Source: Oceanicella actignis (GTDB taxonomy: Bacteria; Pseudomonadota; Alphaproteobacteria; Rhodobacterales; Rhodobacteraceae). From it: a stretch of 64,000 nt of DNA. The notes beneath the pieces were generated by a model. It was not told where the DNA came from. It searched no databases and saw only the letters and a program-made list of their open reading frames with translations. The stretch lies in NCBI RefSeq assembly GCF_008124525.1, contig NZ_VNHJ01000001.1, positions 434,001-498,000 on the forward strand. Direction: 5' to 3'. The translations under genes were made by a program, and so were the position numbers. This document shows, in pieces, positions 55,303 to 63,180 of this stretch; position 1 is the first letter of the stretch; every line of letters begins with the position of its first letter.

Positions 55303-56658
55303 TCAGGACAGCGCCCGCGGCAGCCACAGGGTCAGCGCCGGCAGGGCGATGAGCAGCCCCACGCGGATCAGCTCGGCGAAGAAGAAGGGCGCCACGCCGA
55401 GGAAGGTGCGCCGCATGGGCACTCCGCCCGACAGGGCCGAGATGACGAACACGTTCATCCCCACCGGCGGGGTGATCAGCCCCAGCTCGACCACGATCAG
55501 CGCCAGGATGCCGAACCAGACCTTCAGATCCTCGGTCGTCATGCCGAAGGCGGCCTCGGCGGCGGGCACGTAGTCGCCGCCGTTGATCTCGACCAGGGCC
55601 GGCCAGAAGAAGGGGATGACCAGCAGGATCATCGACAGGCTGTCCATCAGGCAGCCCAGCGCGATCAGCGCGGCCAGCAGGATCAGCAGCGCCGCCATCG
55701 GCGCGAGGCCCGAGTTCGCCATCCACTCGGCCATGGCCTGGGGAACGCCGCCGCGCGACATGAAGATCTTCAGCATCTCGGCGCCCAGCAGGATCAGATA
55801 GATCATGCCCGTGGTGCGCGCCGTCTCGAGCAGCGCGCCGCGCAGCGCCTTGAGCCCGACCGTGCCGCGCGCCGCGCCGTAGATCCACACCAGGAACGCC
55901 CCGATCGAGGCCGCCGGCGTCGGGTTGAAGAAGCCCAGATAGATGCCGCCGATGACCAGCGCGAAGATGCCCAGAACCGGCAGGACGCGCAGGCTGGCCT
56001 CGGTCAGCTCGGCCCTTGTCGGACGCGGCGCGGCGGGGCCCGCTTCGGGGTGCAGGCGCACATACAGGGCGATGGTGGCCAGGAACAGAAGCACCGCCAG
56101 GATGCCGGGAATCAACGCCGCCATGAACATGGTGACGATGTTCGCCTCGACGATCACGGCGTAGATGACCAGCACCACCGAGGGCGGGATCAGGATGCCC
56201 AGCACGCCGCCCGCGGCCAGCGTTCCCGTGGCCAGCGCATCCGAATAGCCCAGCCGGCGCAGCTCGGGCAGCGCCACCTGGCCCATGGTCGAGGCCGTGG
56301 CCAGCGACGAGCCGCACACCGCGCCGAAGCCCGCGCAGGCGGCGATGGCGCTCATGGCCGCGCCGCCGGGCAGCCAGCCCAGCCAGGCCGCCGCGGCGCG
56401 GAACAGGTCGCGGCTGAGCCCGGCGCGCGTGGCGATCGCGCCCATGAGCACGAACATCGGCACGACGCTCAGGTCGTAGATCGAGAACTGCCCGTAGGCC
56501 AGCGTCTTGAGCTGGCTCATGAAGATGTCGGGGCCGTTCAGCAGCGCGACCCCGACGCCGCCCACCAGGATCATCGCGTAGGCGATGGGCATGCGCAGCG
56601 CGATCAGCGCGACCAGGACCGCCAGCCCGCCAAGGCCGGTCGCAAGGGCGTCGTTCAT
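55303..56658 (-). CDS. dctM: TRAP transporter large permease (DctM family)
   Basis: The 451-residue inner-membrane subunit forms the transport channel of a tripartite periplasmic transporter driven by ion gradients. It has about 12 helices; visible are GGLAVLVALIALRMPIAYAM, SVVPMFVLMGAIATRAGLSR, AAGGVLGILIPPSVVLVIYA and TPPVGMNVFVISALSGGVP, typical of DctM. It follows the small permease gene by four bases and the binding protein is next upstream. The substrate is unknown from this subunit. Confidence 0.93.
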   Translation of the reverse strand: MNDALATGLGGLAVLVALIALRMPIAYAMILVGGVGVALLNGPDIFMSQLKTLAYGQFSIYDLSVVPMFVLMGAIATRAGLSRDLFRAAAAWLGWLPGGAAMSAIAACAGFGAVCGSSLATASTMGQVALPELRRLGYSDALATGTLAAGGVLGILIPPSVVLVIYAVIVEANIVTMFMAALIPGILAVLLFLATIALYVRLHPEAGPAAPRPTRAELTEASLRVLPVLGIFALVIGGIYLGFFNPTPAASIGAFLVWIYGAARGTVGLKALRGALLETARTTGMIYLILLGAEMLKIFMSRGGVPQAMAEWMANSGLAPMAALLILLAALIALGCLMDSLSMILLVIPFFWPALVEINGGDYVPAAEAAFGMTTEDLKVWFGILALIVVELGLITPPVGMNVFVISALSGGVPMRRTFLGVAPFFFAELIRVGLLIALPALTLWLPRALS

Positions 56659-56662
56659 CGCT

Positions 56663-57247
56663 TCAGCTCCGCAGCAGCGCGCGCAGATCCCGCGCCAGAG
56701 TCGCGGCCGAAGCCGCCGCCAGCAGCGCCAGCGAGGGCAGGATCAGCGCGAAGGCCTGCCAGTGCGGGATCTGCAGGATCGCCGTGGTGTATCCGTAGGT
56801 CATCTGGTCGGTCATGCCGAACCACATGCGCCACAACAGCAGCGCCGAGAAGCACAGCGCCGCCAGACTGCCCGCCAGCGAGAACGCCGCCAGCCAACGC
56901 CGCGAGGCGCCCATGGTGAAGATGTCGGCCGTCACGTTCGCCCCGCTCATCTGGCAATGGGGCAGGAAGGCGAAGGCCGCCACGCACACGCCCATCTCGG
57001 TCAGCTCGAAATCGCCCGGAAAGGGCGCCCCCGCCAGCGCCGAGGCGACCACTGACCACACATTCATCAGAACCACCGCGCACAACAGCGCGCCGCCGGC
57101 CAGCGCCCACAGCTCGGCCGCGCGGGCCAGCGCGCGCTCGACCGGGCCGGGCGCGCCGTCGGGGGCGTGGTCGGGGGCGTCGTGGGGGCCGCGCGCCGCG
57201 CCGCCGGCCATGTCGCCGGCGGCGGGCCGCGCATTCTCGCGCGTCAT
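56663..57247 (-). CDS. dctQ: TRAP transporter small permease (DctQ family)
   Basis: The 194-residue membrane subunit links the binding protein to the large permease. About 35 hydrophilic residues precede four helices (LWALAGGALLCAVVLMNVWS, FELTEMGVCVAAFAFLPHCQ, WLAAFSLAGSLAALCFSALL, WQAFALILPSLALLAAASAA), the DctQ fold. Spacing of four bases on each side to dctP and dctM indicates one operon, dctP-dctQ-dctM, on the minus strand. Confidence 0.9.
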   Translation of the reverse strand: MTRENARPAAGDMAGGAARGPHDAPDHAPDGAPGPVERALARAAELWALAGGALLCAVVLMNVWSVVASALAGAPFPGDFELTEMGVCVAAFAFLPHCQMSGANVTADIFTMGASRRWLAAFSLAGSLAALCFSALLLWRMWFGMTDQMTYGYTTAILQIPHWQAFALILPSLALLAAASAATLARDLRALLRS

Positions 57248-57251
57248 CGGC

Positions 57252-58286
57252 TCAGCGGCCCGGGTTCTGCGCCATCAGCGCGCGGGCGCGCGCGATCAGC
57301 GCCGCGCCGTCGATGCCGCGGGCCGAGACCTCTTCGATCCAGCGCCGCTGCACGGGCTCGAGCGCGGCCAGCAGCGCGTCGGTCTCTTCGGGGGTGAGGA
57401 CCACATGCTCGTTGCCCGCCGCGACCGCCAGCGCGATGCCCGCATCGTCGCTGGCGCGCCAGATGCGGCCGACCTCGCGCAGCCAGTCCTCGTCCGAGGC
57501 GTCGCGGAAGGCCTTCTTGACGTCGTCGGGCAGCGAGTCCCACCGGGCCTTGTTCATCGAGACCTGGAACGTCGTCGTGCCGAGGCGGGTCTGGTCGTGG
57601 CCCTCGATCTGGTAGCGCGTCTGCTGCTGAAGGCGCAGGGGGGCGATGATCTCCCACGGGATCAGCGCGCCGTCCACCACCTTCTTGCTCAGCGCCTGGG
57701 GTAGCTCGGGCACGGGCATGGCCACGGGCGCGGCGCCCAGCGCCTCGATCGCCCAGGCGCCGGTGCGGGTGGGGATTCGCAGCTTGAGCCCGGCGAAGTC
57801 CTCGGGCTTGCGCACCAGCTTGTCGACCATGTGGATGCCCTGGCCGGCGTGGACGTGCAGGAACATCACCTCGACGCCGTCATAGTCCTTGGACAGCTCG
57901 TCGTCGAACATGCGCCGCATGGCCACGTTCGCCGCCGCGGGGTCGTTGAGGAACACGCCCGGCAGCTCGAACGCCTCTGTGCGCGGGAAGGCGCCGGGGG
58001 TGTATCCGTTCACGGTCCAGACCAGATCCACGACGCCGTCGCGCACCTGCTGGATCAGCTCGGGCGGCTTTCCGCCCAGCGACATGGCGGGGTAGATCTC
58101 GATCTTGACCTTGCCGCCGGAATTGGCCTCGACGCGGCGCGCCCAGGGTTCGAGCATCCTGGCATGCGCCGGCGCCTTGGCCGACAGGAAATGATGCAGC
58201 TTGAAGACGTATTCCTGCGCCTGCGCGGCGCCCGACAGCGCGCCCAGCGCGCCCAGCGCGGCGGCGGCGATGCGGATCAGTTTCAT
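57252..58286 (-). CDS. dctP: TRAP transporter substrate-binding protein (DctP family)
   Basis: The 344-residue periplasmic protein binds the substrate, usually an organic acid. A Sec signal (MKLIRIAAAALGALGALSGA) is followed by YVFKLHHFLSAKAPAHARML, IYPAMSLGGKPPELIQQVRD and LKLRIPTRTGAWAIEALGAA, where the Arg of LRIP makes the usual salt bridge to a substrate carboxylate. It heads the TRAP operon. It lies between glnE and the sox block; import of a sulfonate or other organic acid is possible, but the sequence does not decide. Confidence 0.92.
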   Translation of the reverse strand: MKLIRIAAAALGALGALSGAAQAQEYVFKLHHFLSAKAPAHARMLEPWARRVEANSGGKVKIEIYPAMSLGGKPPELIQQVRDGVVDLVWTVNGYTPGAFPRTEAFELPGVFLNDPAAANVAMRRMFDDELSKDYDGVEVMFLHVHAGQGIHMVDKLVRKPEDFAGLKLRIPTRTGAWAIEALGAAPVAMPVPELPQALSKKVVDGALIPWEIIAPLRLQQQTRYQIEGHDQTRLGTTTFQVSMNKARWDSLPDDVKKAFRDASDEDWLREVGRIWRASDDAGIALAVAAGNEHVVLTPEETDALLAALEPVQRRWIEEVSARGIDGAALIARARALMAQNPGR

Positions 58287-58501
58287 GGCGTCGGCTCCCT
58301 GTTGCGGTCGTGCTTCGTGTCGATGGCGCGGCGTCGCGCCCGCCCGGCGGCGCGGCCTGCGCGCGCCCGGATCATGAGGCGGCCCACGGCCCGCGCGCCG
58401 GCCCCGGGCGGCTGCGGGCCGCGGCGAGGCTGGGACATGAAGTTACCGGCGCGGCCGCCCGCGCGCCATGTCTATTGCGCCATGACGTCATGCCCATGGC
58501 G

Positions 58502-59545
58502 TCAGATTCCGTGGAACCCGCGCACAAGCTGCCGCAGCCCCAGCGCCGCGCCGGCGGCCATGGCCAGCGTCGCCGCGGGCGCGCTCGTCGCCAGCGTCGA
58601 GAAGGCCGACAGCCCCTGGCCGACCGAGCAGCCCAGCGCCGTCACGCCCCCCGCGCCCATCAGGAAGGCGCCCAGCATCTGGCGGCCAAGCTCTGCGGCG
58701 TCGTCGCAGGCCTCCCAGCGGAATTGCCCGCGCATGAGGCTGCCCGCCAGCGCGCCCAGCGTCACCCCCGCCACCGAGCCGACCCCGAAGCTGGGCGCCG
58801 CGCCGGTGGCGGTCATCAGGTAAAGCAGCGTCTCGCCCAGAGGCGCGGCGAAGGTGTGGCTCTCGACCTGGATCGGCTCGAAGGCGCGCGCGGCCAGAAC
58901 CCCGGTGCAGACCCAGCCCGCGGCCACCGCCGCGCCGGCCGTCGCCGCCCATGCCGCCTGGGCGGGCCTTCGCGCCAGACCGCCCGGCGCGAAGGCCGCC
59001 AGCGCCAGCGCCGCCGCCAGCGCGGCGGCCAGCGTTCCGTCCTGCGCCCCGATCAGCGCCGACAGGGTGGGCGGCGTCTCGCCCGGCTCGAGAAAGCGCG
59101 GCGGGAACAGCGCCGCGCGCAGCCAGCCCAGCGGCCCGCCGATGGTCATGTAGGCCGACACGCCCATCACCAGCACGATGACCAGCGCGCGCAGATCGCC
59201 CCCGCCCAGCCGGGCCAGCGCGCCGTAGCCGCAGCCTCCGGCCAGCGCCATGCCGTAGCCGAAGGCCAGGCCGCCCAGGATCGTCGCGGCCGGGTTCCAC
59301 GCCTGGCGCAGATAGATCGAATCGGCCGGCGAGAACAGCCCGAGCGCCGCGGCCAGCTGCGTCAGCCCGATCGCCGTCGCCAGCGCCAGCGCCCACATGC
59401 GCGCCCGCGTCCAGTCGCCGCCGAGCATCGCATCCTCGACCGCGCCCAGCGTGCAGAACCGCCCCAGCCGCGCCGCAAGTCCAAGCGCGGCGCCTCCCGC
59501 CAGCCCCGCAAGCGCGGCAAGTTCGGGTTCGGAGATGAAAGCCAT
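58502..59545 (-). CDS. soxT: SoxT, YeeE/YedE-type sulfur-compound membrane transporter
   Basis: The 347-residue inner-membrane protein belongs to the YeeE/YedE (thiosulfate/sulfur import) family, for which SoxT is the name in sox clusters. It has about nine helices with conserved Cys in ALAGGCGYGALARLGGGDLR and ALGCSVGQGLSAFSTLA. The start at 59545 has no strong ribosome site. In other sox clusters a SoxT lies next to soxRS. It follows soxS on the same strand after a 218-base gap, consistent with a soxS-soxT operon. Confidence 0.85.
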   Translation of the reverse strand: MAFISEPELAALAGLAGGAALGLAARLGRFCTLGAVEDAMLGGDWTRARMWALALATAIGLTQLAAALGLFSPADSIYLRQAWNPAATILGGLAFGYGMALAGGCGYGALARLGGGDLRALVIVLVMGVSAYMTIGGPLGWLRAALFPPRFLEPGETPPTLSALIGAQDGTLAAALAAALALAAFAPGGLARRPAQAAWAATAGAAVAAGWVCTGVLAARAFEPIQVESHTFAAPLGETLLYLMTATGAAPSFGVGSVAGVTLGALAGSLMRGQFRWEACDDAAELGRQMLGAFLMGAGGVTALGCSVGQGLSAFSTLATSAPAATLAMAAGAALGLRQLVRGFHGI

Positions 59546-59763
59546 GCCTGACCTCGTGCGATCGGATGCGGGCTTGGGCCCCGCGCCTCGTTCCGATCAT
59601 GCCTTTCGCGGGGCCGGGCGCAACTGCCCGGCGCGGGCTTGGCGACAAGGCGCCTTGGGCGCGGCGCGCCGGGCATGGCGCGGCGCCGCGGGCGCGGGCC
59701 TGCGACGGGCGACGCCCGGCGCGTCGAAAGGGCCGGCGCGAGGCCCGGCGGCGTGGCGCGCGG

Positions 59764-60162
59764 TCAGCTGGCGGGGGCCTCCGCGCCGGGCTGGCTCGGG
59801 GCGGGCGCCCGGGCCGGCAACCGGTCGAGCAGCCTGCCCAGCAGCGGCCAGAAGAAGTCCGGGCCGGGATAGCCCTCGATGCGGCCGATCTCGCGCCCCT
59901 CATTCATGAGGATGAAGGTCGGGGTGAAGGGCGCGCGCCGCGTCAGCCCGAGCGCATCCTGCGCATGCGCCTCGACGCGGCGCAGCGGGGCGCGGCGGCC
60001 CTCGTCGGTGCGGTCGTAGATGCCGCCGATCTCGGCGTTCCAGCGCTCGCACCAGCCGCAGCCGGGCTCTTCGATCATCACCAGCTCGGCGGCGCGGGGC
60101 GCGGCGGCGGCGCCCAGCGCGCACAGGGCCGCAAGGATCAGGAGGCGCGTGAATCGGGGCAT
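59764..60162 (-). CDS. soxS: SoxS, periplasmic thiol-disulfide reductase
   Basis: SoxS is a small periplasmic thioredoxin needed for full sox expression and for keeping SoxY active. The 132-residue product has a Sec signal (LLILAALCALGAAAAPRA), the redox motif EEPGCGWCERWNAEIGGIYD and FTPTFILMNEGREIGRIEG. GGAGAAGG-type sequence precedes the ATG at 60162. It diverges from soxV across a 106-base A+T-rich gap with a dyad at 60218. The usual upstream partner soxR is absent here. Confidence 0.9.
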   Translation of the reverse strand: MPRFTRLLILAALCALGAAAAPRAAELVMIEEPGCGWCERWNAEIGGIYDRTDEGRRAPLRRVEAHAQDALGLTRRAPFTPTFILMNEGREIGRIEGYPGPDFFWPLLGRLLDRLPARAPAPSQPGAEAPAS

Positions 60163-60217
60163 GCCTTCTCCGTCGGTGGGGCGGTGGGTGGGGTGGCGGA
60201 CGCAAATATCGACAAAA

Positions 60218-60233
60218 ACATATATGAAAATGT
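60218..60233. promoter_or_regulatory. Candidate SoxR-type operator in the soxS-soxV gap
   Basis: ACAT-N8-ATGT (60218-60221 and 60230-60233) contains the perfect palindrome CATATATG at 60219-60226. It lies in the A+T-rich part of the divergent gap between soxS and soxV. ArsR-type repressors such as SqrR and BigR use the same 4-8-4 layout. In Paracoccus pantotrophus SoxR binds the matching gap, as recalled from the literature. Confidence 0.5.
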
Positions 60234-60268
60234 AACGTGGCGCAAAGGACGCGCCGGGGAGGATGCGC

Positions 60269-61009
60269 ATGGATTTCGACATAGGCTTGTGGAGCGCGGC
60301 GGGGGCGGGGCTCTTGTCCTTCCTGTCGCCGTGCATTCTGCCGATCGTTCCCTTCTATCTGGCCTACATGGCGGGGCTGTCGGTGGCCGAGCTGGGCGCC
60401 GAGGGGCGCCCGCGCCCGGGCGCGCGCCGGCGGGCGGTGACCGCGGCGCTGCTTTTCGCGCTGGGGGTGGCGACGATCTTCGTGGGCATGGGCGCGGCGG
60501 CCTCGAGCTTCGGGCAGGCGCTGCGCGAATGGTTCGACGTCCTGCGCTGGGCGGCGGCGGGCGTGATCCTGCTGATGGGGCTGCACTTTCTGGGCGTGTT
60601 CCGCATCGCGCTGCTCTTTCGCCAGGCGCGGATCGAGACCGAGACAAGGGCGCTGGGGCCGCTCGGCGCCTATGTCGCGGGCCTCGCCTTCGCCTTCGGC
60701 TGGACGCCTTGCGTGGGGCCGGTGCTGGCGGCCATCCTGTTCGCGGCGGCCGGAACCGAGACGGCCGCCCGCGGCGCGGCGCTTCTGGCGGCCTATGCGG
60801 CGGGCATGACGCTGCCCTTCGTCCTGGCGGCGGCCTTCGCGGGGCCGTTCATGCGCTGGGCGGCGCGCTTTCGCCGCCATCTGGGCCTGGTCGAGAAGAT
60901 CATGGGCGCGGCGCTGGTGCTGTTCGCGGCGCTGATCGCGACGGGCAGCGTGAACCGCATCGCCCAGTGGATGCTGGACGTGGCGCCCGACATCGGGACG
61001 CTGCGCTGA
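60269..61009 (+). CDS. soxV: SoxV, CcdA-family electron-transfer membrane protein
   Basis: SoxV passes reductant from cytoplasmic thioredoxin across the inner membrane to SoxW. The 246-residue product has six helices with the two redox Cys in LSFLSPCILPIVPFYLAYMA and AFGWTPCVGPVLAAILF. I chose the ATG at 60269 because GGGGAGG lies six bases upstream; the ATG at 60263 overlaps that ribosome site. It is the first gene of the soxVWXYZA run and is followed by soxW after 15 bases. Confidence 0.93.
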   Translation: MDFDIGLWSAAGAGLLSFLSPCILPIVPFYLAYMAGLSVAELGAEGRPRPGARRRAVTAALLFALGVATIFVGMGAAASSFGQALREWFDVLRWAAAGVILLMGLHFLGVFRIALLFRQARIETETRALGPLGAYVAGLAFAFGWTPCVGPVLAAILFAAAGTETAARGAALLAAYAAGMTLPFVLAAAFAGPFMRWAARFRRHLGLVEKIMGAALVLFAALIATGSVNRIAQWMLDVAPDIGTLR

Positions 61010-61024
61010 AGAGGAGAGACGACG

Positions 61025-61612
61025 ATGCTGCGATGGAAAACCCTGCGCGCGGCCGCCCTGGCGCTGGCGGCCCTGGCGGCGGCCGGCGCCGCCCGCGCGG
61101 TCGAGATCGGCGAGGACGGCCTGCACAAGCAGCCCTGGTTCTCATACACCTTCAAGGACCTGCGCGAGGACATCCAGACCGCGCGCGAGCAGGGCAAGCG
61201 CCTTGTGCTGTTCATCGAGCAGCGCGGCTGCATCTACTGCAAGAAGATGCACGAGGAGGTCTACTCGGACCCCGAGATCGCGGACTTCATCGCCCGCAAC
61301 TTCATGGTCGTGCAGATCAACATGTTCGGCGACGAGGAGGTGACCGACCTTGACGGCGCGACGCTGACCGAGAAGGAGGCCGTGCGCCGCTGGGGCGTGC
61401 TGTTCACGCCGACGGCGCTGTTCATGCCCGATACCCCGCCCGAGGACGGCCGCAACGCCGCGCAGGCCGCCGTGGCCACCGTGCCCGGCGCCTTCGGCAA
61501 GGGCACGACGCGCGACATGTATCAATGGGTGCTCGACAAGGGCTACGAGGGCGACGAGCCCTTCCAGCGCTACCACGCCCGGATGATCGAGGCGCGGCGC
61601 AAGGGCCAGTAG
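61025..61612 (+). CDS. soxW: SoxW, periplasmic thioredoxin
   Basis: SoxW is the periplasmic thioredoxin that receives electrons from SoxV. The 195-residue product has a Sec signal (ALALAALAAAGAARA), the redox motif FIEQRGCIYCKKMHEEVYSD near residue 70 and GVLFTPTALFMPD (cis-Pro loop). AGAGGAGAG precedes the ATG at 61025. Gap to soxX is 194 bases and holds an operator-like dyad and the probable main sox promoter. Confidence 0.93.
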   Translation: MLRWKTLRAAALALAALAAAGAARAVEIGEDGLHKQPWFSYTFKDLREDIQTAREQGKRLVLFIEQRGCIYCKKMHEEVYSDPEIADFIARNFMVVQINMFGDEEVTDLDGATLTEKEAVRRWGVLFTPTALFMPDTPPEDGRNAAQAAVATVPGAFGKGTTRDMYQWVLDKGYEGDEPFQRYHARMIEARRKGQ

Positions 61613-61670
61613 CCGGGCGCGCGGCGCAATGATGTTGCGCCGCAGCGCGACGCGGCGGGCGAATCGAAAA

Positions 61671-61686
61671 ATTCGATTTCTTGAAT
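61671..61686 (+). promoter_or_regulatory. SqrR/BigR/SoxR-type operator upstream of soxX
   Basis: ATTC-N8-GAAT at 61671-61686 exactly fits the consensus recalled for the sulfide-responsive ArsR-family repressors SqrR and BigR. A second, overlapping perfect dyad AATCGAA-AAA-TTCGATT spans 61662-61678. Both are in the A+T-rich gap before soxX, where SoxR binds in Paracoccus pantotrophus. This is the clearest regulator site in the window. Confidence 0.65.
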
Positions 61687-61806
61687 TTAATGTTTGCCCG
61701 CTCGTCCCGGCCCGTTTAGTTTCACACACAACCCTTGGGCAACCCATGGGCGGCCCGGCGGCAGGCCCGGCGCCGGAACGAGAAAGACGAAGGGGGAGGA
61801 ACAGCA

Positions 61807-62268
61807 ATGGCTGCACCGCGAATTCTGACCGCGGCCGCTCTGACGGCGGCGTTGGCCGGCGGCGCCTGGGCGGCCGAAACCGCGCCCGCCGAGGTGCGCT
61901 TCGACGGCTCGGCCGTGCCGCAGCGCCTGACCGACGCGCCCGGCGATCCGGCCCGCGGCAGGGCCGTGTTCATCGACCGCAAGCTGGGCAACTGCCTGGC
62001 CTGCCACGCCAATTCCGACATGGCCGACGAGCCCTTCCACGGCGAGATCGGCCCCCCGCTCGACGGCGTGGCCGATCGCTGGAGCGAGGCCGAACTGCGC
62101 GGCATCCTGGTCAACTCGAAGAAGGCCTTCGAGGGCACGATCATGCCCGCCTTCTACAAGGACAGCGGCTTCAACCGGCCGCTCAGGAAATTCGCGGGCA
62201 AGCCCATCCTCACCGCCCAGCAGGTCGAGGACGTGGTCGCCTATCTGCTCACGCTCAAGGAAGAATGA
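61807..62268 (+). CDS. soxX: SoxX, monohaem cytochrome c subunit of SoxAX
   Basis: SoxX pairs with SoxA to attach thiosulfate oxidatively to SoxY in the periplasm. The 153-residue product has a Sec signal (ILTAAALTAALAGGAWA), the haem site KLGNCLACHANSDMAD near residue 62 and GTIMPAFYKDSGFNRPLRKF, in which the Met is the distal ligand. GGGGAGGA precedes the ATG at 61807. It is preceded by the operator and 52 bases ahead of soxY. Confidence 0.95.
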   Translation: MAAPRILTAAALTAALAGGAWAAETAPAEVRFDGSAVPQRLTDAPGDPARGRAVFIDRKLGNCLACHANSDMADEPFHGEIGPPLDGVADRWSEAELRGILVNSKKAFEGTIMPAFYKDSGFNRPLRKFAGKPILTAQQVEDVVAYLLTLKEE

Positions 62269-62320
62269 CGCGGATCCGGCGCCCGGCGCCGCTCCGCAGC
62301 ACCATCAGGAGGAACACCGC

Positions 62321-62749
62321 ATGAAACTCAACCGACGCGACGCGCTGCAGCTGGCGGCCGCAGGGGCCGCGCTTGCGGCCCTGCCCGCGGGGGCGCTTCG
62401 GGCCGCCGAGCACGCCGACGTCGAGGCGGCCATCGCCGCCTTCGCCGGAGGCGCGCCGGTCAAGGAGGGCGGCGTCGAGGTCGAGGCCCCCGAGATCGCC
62501 GAGAACGGCAACACGGTGCCGATCTCGGTCGCCGCCGAGGGCGCCGAGGCGATCCTCATCCTGGCGGCGGGCAACCCCAATCCCGACGTCGCGACCTTCC
62601 ATTTCGGCAAGCTGGCCGTTCCCGCCGCCTCGACCCGCATCCGCCTGGCCGGCACGCAGGACGTGATCGCGGTGGCGAAATTCGCCGACGGCAGCTTCGG
62701 GCGCGCCGCGCGCACGGTGAAGGTGACCATCGGCGGCTGCGGCGGCTGA
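62321..62749 (+). CDS. soxY: SoxY, sulfur-carrier subunit of SoxYZ
   Basis: SoxY carries sulfur intermediates on a C-terminal Cys. The 142-residue product has a twin-arginine signal (MKLNRRDALQLAAAGAALAA) and an Ig-like domain (VEVEAPEIAENGNTVPISVA, VATFHFGKLAVPAASTRIRL), ending in the swinging arm GGCGG. Being Tat-exported with SoxZ as partner is typical. AGGAGG precedes the ATG. soxZ follows 22 bases later. Confidence 0.96.
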   Translation: MKLNRRDALQLAAAGAALAALPAGALRAAEHADVEAAIAAFAGGAPVKEGGVEVEAPEIAENGNTVPISVAAEGAEAILILAAGNPNPDVATFHFGKLAVPAASTRIRLAGTQDVIAVAKFADGSFGRAARTVKVTIGGCGG

Positions 62750-62771
62750 CCCAGGGATCAGGAGAGCACTC

Positions 62772-63101
62772 ATGGCCAAGATCAAACCCCGCGTGAAGGC
62801 GCCCAAGAAGGCCGCCGTCGGCGAGATCATCGAGATCAAGACGCTCATCAGCCACCCGATGGAATCGGGCCAGCGCAAGGACAGCAAGACCGGCGAGCGC
62901 ATTCCGCGCAAGATCATCAACAAGTTCGTCGCCACCTTCGAGGGCGAAGAGGTCGTCAGCGCCGATCTGCATCCGGCGGTCTCGGCCAACCCCTACATCC
63001 GCTTCGAGATGAAGGTGCCCGGCCCGGGCGAGCTGCGCTTCGCCTGGACCGACGACGACGGCTCGGTCTACGAGACCTCGAGCAAGATCGCCATCGCCTG
63101 A
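62772..63101 (+). CDS. soxZ: SoxZ, partner subunit of SoxYZ
   Basis: SoxZ stabilises SoxY and helps dock it to SoxAX, SoxB and SoxCD. The 109-residue product has IKPRVKAPKKAAVGEIIEIK, HPMESGQRKDSKTGERIPRK, AVSANPYIRFEMKVPGPGEL and WTDDDGSVYETSSKI. It has no signal peptide and is exported together with SoxY. CAGGAGAG precedes the ATG. soxA follows after 79 bases. Confidence 0.96.
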   Translation: MAKIKPRVKAPKKAAVGEIIEIKTLISHPMESGQRKDSKTGERIPRKIINKFVATFEGEEVVSADLHPAVSANPYIRFEMKVPGPGELRFAWTDDDGSVYETSSKIAIA

Positions 63102-63180
63102 CGCGCGCCGGCCCCGTGCGCGGGGCCGGGCCGAAGAACGCCCCGCCAAAGGGGCGGCACATACGGGGAGGAACACCGAC

